DNA of 64,000 nucleotides from Clostridia bacterium. GTDB taxonomy: Bacteria > Bacillota > Clostridia > Oscillospirales > CAG-382. The notes under the pieces are model-generated. The model was not told the DNA's origin, did not search any database, and saw only the letters and a program-made list of their open reading frames with translations. Where the stretch lies: positions 1 to 64,000 of the forward strand of contig JAFTIR010000021.1 in the NCBI GenBank assembly GCA_017456765.1, given 5' to 3'. The position numbers were made by a program, and so were the translations under genes. The stretch's first letter is position 1, and each line of letters begins with the position of its first letter. Positions 61,431-64,000 of the stretch are shown piece after piece.

Positions 61431-62135
61431 ATGAATGTACTTGCAATCGGTTGTCATCCCGATGACATCGAAATCAATTGTGCCGGAACATTGGCAAAAT
61501 GCGTAAAGCGTGGTGACAATGTAACTGTGTGCCATGTATGTAACGGCGACATGGGACATGTAGTTATTATGCCCCCCGAACTTCGCAAAATCCGTATTGA
61601 AGAAGCGAGAAAGGCAGGTTCTCTTGCCGGAATCAAGGTTGTTACTGCCGACATAGGCGACCTTGTTGTTTATCACCAGAACAGAGAACACAGAGATAAG
61701 ATTGTTGATATTATCCGTGAGGCGAATCCCGATTTTATCATCACTCACGCCCCCAACGACTATATGCCCGACCACGTGGCTGTCAGCAACCTTGTTTTTG
61801 ATGCGGCATTTGCGGCAAGCTGTGCTCATTACGAAACAAAAGTTCCCGGTGCTACAAAGGTTACACCAATTTTTTATATGGACAACCTCGGAGGAAATGA
61901 ATTCCTTCCCACTGAGTATGTAGATGTAACAGACGAAATCGAGCTTAAACTTCAGATGCTTGAATGTCATGAAAGCCAGCTCAAGTGGATGAGAGAGCAT
62001 GATAACATTGACTTTGCCGACATGGTAAAGACAATTTCAAAGTACCGCGGCTATCAGTGCGGCGCACAGTATGCTGAAGCCTTCGCACAGTGCATGGTTT
62101 ATCCCAAGCCTACAACACGGAGGTTGTTGCCGTGA
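61431..62135 (+). CDS. LmbE/PIG-L family deacetylase
   Basis: 234 residues after AAGGAGG. The zinc motif HPDD (9-12, AIGCHPDDIEINC) and the second ligand in PNDYMPDHVAVS are present, along with CNGDMGH and RIEEARKAGSLAGI. The family removes acyl groups from N-acetyl sugars such as GlcNAc derivatives. It heads the operon with a PfkB kinase and class II aldolase, so an imported N-acetylated or O-acylated sugar may be deacetylated first. Its TGA stop overlaps the kinase start. Confidence 0.9.
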   Translation: MNVLAIGCHPDDIEINCAGTLAKCVKRGDNVTVCHVCNGDMGHVVIMPPELRKIRIEEARKAGSLAGIKVVTADIGDLVVYHQNREHRDKIVDIIREANPDFIITHAPNDYMPDHVAVSNLVFDAAFAASCAHYETKVPGATKVTPIFYMDNLGGNEFLPTEYVDVTDEIELKLQMLECHESQLKWMREHDNIDFADMVKTISKYRGYQCGAQYAEAFAQCMVYPKPTTRRLLP

Positions 62136-63082
62136 TGAAGAAGGTTGCTTGTGTCGGAATTCTTGTTGCCGATGTAATGGCAAGTCCCGTTGATGCCGTT
62201 CCCGAAAGAGGAATGCTGTCTCAGGTAAATTCCATTACGGTACATAACGGTGGCAACGCGATGACAGCATCAATCAATCTTACAAAAATGGGTGTTGATG
62301 CAAAGATTGTCGGCAAGGTTGGCGCTGATATGTTCGGTACATATCTCAGAAGCTGTCTTGATAAGGCGGGTGTTGATACAAGAGCACTTAAGGAAGACGA
62401 TAAGGTTCAGACCTCTGCATCGGTTGTTCTTTCCGAAAGCTCCGGTGAGAGATCTTTCCTTCACTGTGTGGGAACAAATGCGGTTTTCTCGATTGACGAC
62501 ATTGACTATGATGTTGTAGGTGAGTGTGACCTCGTGTTCGTTACAGGCTCGTTCCTTATGAACACCTTTGACGGAGAGCAGACAGCGGATTTCTTAAAGA
62601 AGTGTCAGGAAAAGGGTAAGACCACATTTCTTGATGTATGCTGGGATGCAAAAGGCAACTGGGGCAAGGTGCTTGACGTATGTATGCCTTATCTTGATTT
62701 CTTTATGCCAAGTATTGATGAGGCTGTTGAAATTGCAGGCGGTGAGACAGACCCCGACAAAATCGCCGACGTATTTATGAAGAAGGGCGTTAAGAATGTC
62801 ATCATAAAGCTCGGCAAGAAGGGCAGCTACTTAAGACTTGCAGGTCAGGAAAAGGGTAAGGTATTCCCGATTGTCGGACGCCATAAGCCTGTTGATACAA
62901 CGGGTGCGGGCGACAGCTTCTGCTCGGGCTTCCTTGCAGCATATGCAAGAGACGAGGAAATAGAAAAGTGCATGATGGTAGCAAGTGCCACAGGCGGTCT
63001 TTGCACAATGGCAAAGGGTGCTACGGCAGGAACAAAATCATATGAAGAAACATTAAAATTCCTGGAGGAAGAAACATGTTAG
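62135..63082 (+). CDS. PfkB family carbohydrate kinase
   Basis: 315 residues. ATG 62135 overlaps the preceding stop; GTG 62132 is equally possible, being eight bases from GGAGG. Family motifs are HNGGNAMTASINLTKMG, GKVGADMFG and TTGAGDSFCSGF, whose Asp (about 260) is the catalytic base. It phosphorylates a sugar or sugar derivative. Co-translation with a class II aldolase suggests that the product is the aldolase substrate. Confidence 0.92.
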   Translation: MKKVACVGILVADVMASPVDAVPERGMLSQVNSITVHNGGNAMTASINLTKMGVDAKIVGKVGADMFGTYLRSCLDKAGVDTRALKEDDKVQTSASVVLSESSGERSFLHCVGTNAVFSIDDIDYDVVGECDLVFVTGSFLMNTFDGEQTADFLKKCQEKGKTTFLDVCWDAKGNWGKVLDVCMPYLDFFMPSIDEAVEIAGGETDPDKIADVFMKKGVKNVIIKLGKKGSYLRLAGQEKGKVFPIVGRHKPVDTTGAGDSFCSGFLAAYARDEEIEKCMMVASATGGLCTMAKGATAGTKSYEETLKFLEEETC

Positions 63083-63915
63083 TTACATTAGAAGAAATTT
63101 TAAAGGATGCCGAAGAAAAAAAGTACGGCGTAGGACTTTTCAATATGCTTAATCTTGAAATGGCAAGAGGTATTATTGATGCGGCTGAGCAGGAAAAATC
63201 ACCTGTAATTTTAGGTGTTGCTGAAGTACATCTTCCTTTTGTTCCCTTCGATTATGCAGAAATTATCATGAACAAGATTGCAAAGGATGCAAAGGTTCCC
63301 GTGTGTCTCCACTTTGACCACGGTACAGACTACAAGAAGATTCTCGGTGCTATCAAGGCAGGCTTTACATCCGTTATGTACGACGGTTCTGCACTTCCTT
63401 ACGAAGAAAACATTGCTAACACAAGAGAAATCTCAAAGGTTGCTCATGCAATGGGATGCTCTGTTGAAGCAGAACTCGGTCATGTCGGCGGTGCTGAAGG
63501 CGGCGGAGATGACGGACACGAAGCTATGTACACAAATGTTGACCAGGTTAACGACTTTATAAGAAGAGCTGACATTGATGCTCTTGCGGTTGCTATCGGT
63601 ACTGCTCACGGTAAGTACGCAAAGAAGCCCAAGCTCGACATTCAGAGACTTGCTGACATTTACAAGATTGCTGAAAAGCCCCTCGTTCTTCACGGTGGTA
63701 GCGGTCTTTCGGACGACGACTTTAAGAATACAATCAAAAATGGTATCAGAAAGGTTAACATCTGTACCGAAATGTGTATTGCAGGTCTTAAGGCATTCAA
63801 TGCGGCATTTGAAAGAGACACAGGCTTTGAGCTTGCTACAATGGTTGCAAAGGCAACTGTTCAGGAAGTCGTTAAGGGCAAGATGAGACTCTTTGGTTCT
63901 TCCGGCAAAGCTTAG
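63076..63915 (+). CDS. Class II fructose/tagatose-bisphosphate aldolase family
   Basis: 279 residues, overlapping the kinase gene by seven bases, with GGAGGAAG upstream. Class II features: LHFDHGTDY (D81 catalytic, H82 zinc), VEAELGHVGGAEGG, GTAHGKY and VLHGGSG with further zinc-binding histidines, and the phosphate-binding KVNICTEM. It cleaves ketose 1-phosphates or bisphosphates to DHAP and an aldehyde. With the deacetylase and kinase it forms a short catabolic route; whether the substrate is fructose, tagatose or another ketose is open. Confidence 0.92.
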   Translation: MLVTLEEILKDAEEKKYGVGLFNMLNLEMARGIIDAAEQEKSPVILGVAEVHLPFVPFDYAEIIMNKIAKDAKVPVCLHFDHGTDYKKILGAIKAGFTSVMYDGSALPYEENIANTREISKVAHAMGCSVEAELGHVGGAEGGGDDGHEAMYTNVDQVNDFIRRADIDALAVAIGTAHGKYAKKPKLDIQRLADIYKIAEKPLVLHGGSGLSDDDFKNTIKNGIRKVNICTEMCIAGLKAFNAAFERDTGFELATMVAKATVQEVVKGKMRLFGSSGKA

Positions 63916-63930
63916 TCGGGAAAGCCCGAC
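63915..63930 (+). terminator. Possible terminator hairpin at window end
   Basis: Stem GTCGGG-AAAG-CCCGAC overlapping the aldolase stop; no T run follows, so function is doubtful. The remaining 70 nt hold another inverted pair (AAATTTCG/CGAAATTT) and no recognisable gene. Confidence 0.4.
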
Positions 63931-64000
63931 AGCAAATTTCGCGGGAAGTATTTGACGAAATTTAGTTGTTCGGTGTCGCGTAATAAACCTCGTTTGACCG

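Overview
The window reads as a chromosomal segment of an anaerobic, spore-forming member of the Clostridia (Firmicutes), probably an uncultured gut Oscillospirales/Ruminococcaceae-like lineage. The basis is the spmA-spmB pair, a YlmC/YmxH PRC-barrel protein, the yggS-sepF-yggT-ylmH-ileS-lspA-rluD order, split transketolase, acetate kinase and a sodium-pump decarboxylase cluster, together with strong AGGAGG ribosome sites, sigma-A type promoters and moderate-to-low GC. No phage, CRISPR array, transposase or plasmid gene is visible. Genus and species cannot be read from this sequence.

Layout. 1-2.7 kb: end of a sugar-use locus (ThuA-like protein, GH78 alpha-L-rhamnosidase). 2.7-6.1 kb: a probable lipoprotein, a cell-wall amidase and spmAB. 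6.1-9.9 kb: tRNA-Pro(GGG) and a GntR(YtrA)-ABC transporter operon with a palindromic operator. 10-21.1 kb: housekeeping run (cca, EamA transporter, miaA, HlyD-like protein, yggS, sepF, yggT, ylmH, ileS, lspA, rluD), without divIVA. 21.1-29.7 kb: central metabolism (split transketolase; ackA with an in-frame stop at codon 4; carboxyltransferase, OadG, biotin carrier, OadB and an OadA-like subunit). 29.7-39.6 kb: ylmC, hflX, dgt, dnaG, rpoD, MTA/SAH nucleosidase, class B PBP and a DUF3810 protein. 39.6-43.4 kb: prmC, yqhQ and a phosphoribosyltransferase-like gene, flanked by two copies of an unusual composite hairpin repeat. 43.4-64 kb: a second, larger carbohydrate region.

The carbohydrate region holds five large glycoside-hydrolase-like proteins without visible signal peptides, two AraC-type regulators (one with a PocR sensor domain), a sugar isomerase/epimerase-type TIM barrel, mannose-6-phosphate isomerase and a LmbE deacetylase-PfkB kinase-class II aldolase operon. 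Together these look like intracellular breakdown of imported oligosaccharides followed by deacetylation, phosphorylation and aldol cleavage. The substrate is not determined, and no transporter is visible inside the window.

The most unusual items are: (1) two composite intergenic elements about 3 kb apart, each made of two inverted modules of consecutive hairpins around a central two-hairpin unit, with paired stem changes between copies and conserved loops; (2) ackA interrupted by TGA at codon 4; (3) AraC-type direct repeats at exactly 21-bp spacing plus an inverted repeat around the -10 element of the deacetylase-kinase-aldolase operon; (4) an unlisted 48-residue Asn/Lys-rich gene behind a sigma-G-like promoter; (5) several very large hydrolase-like proteins of no clear family.
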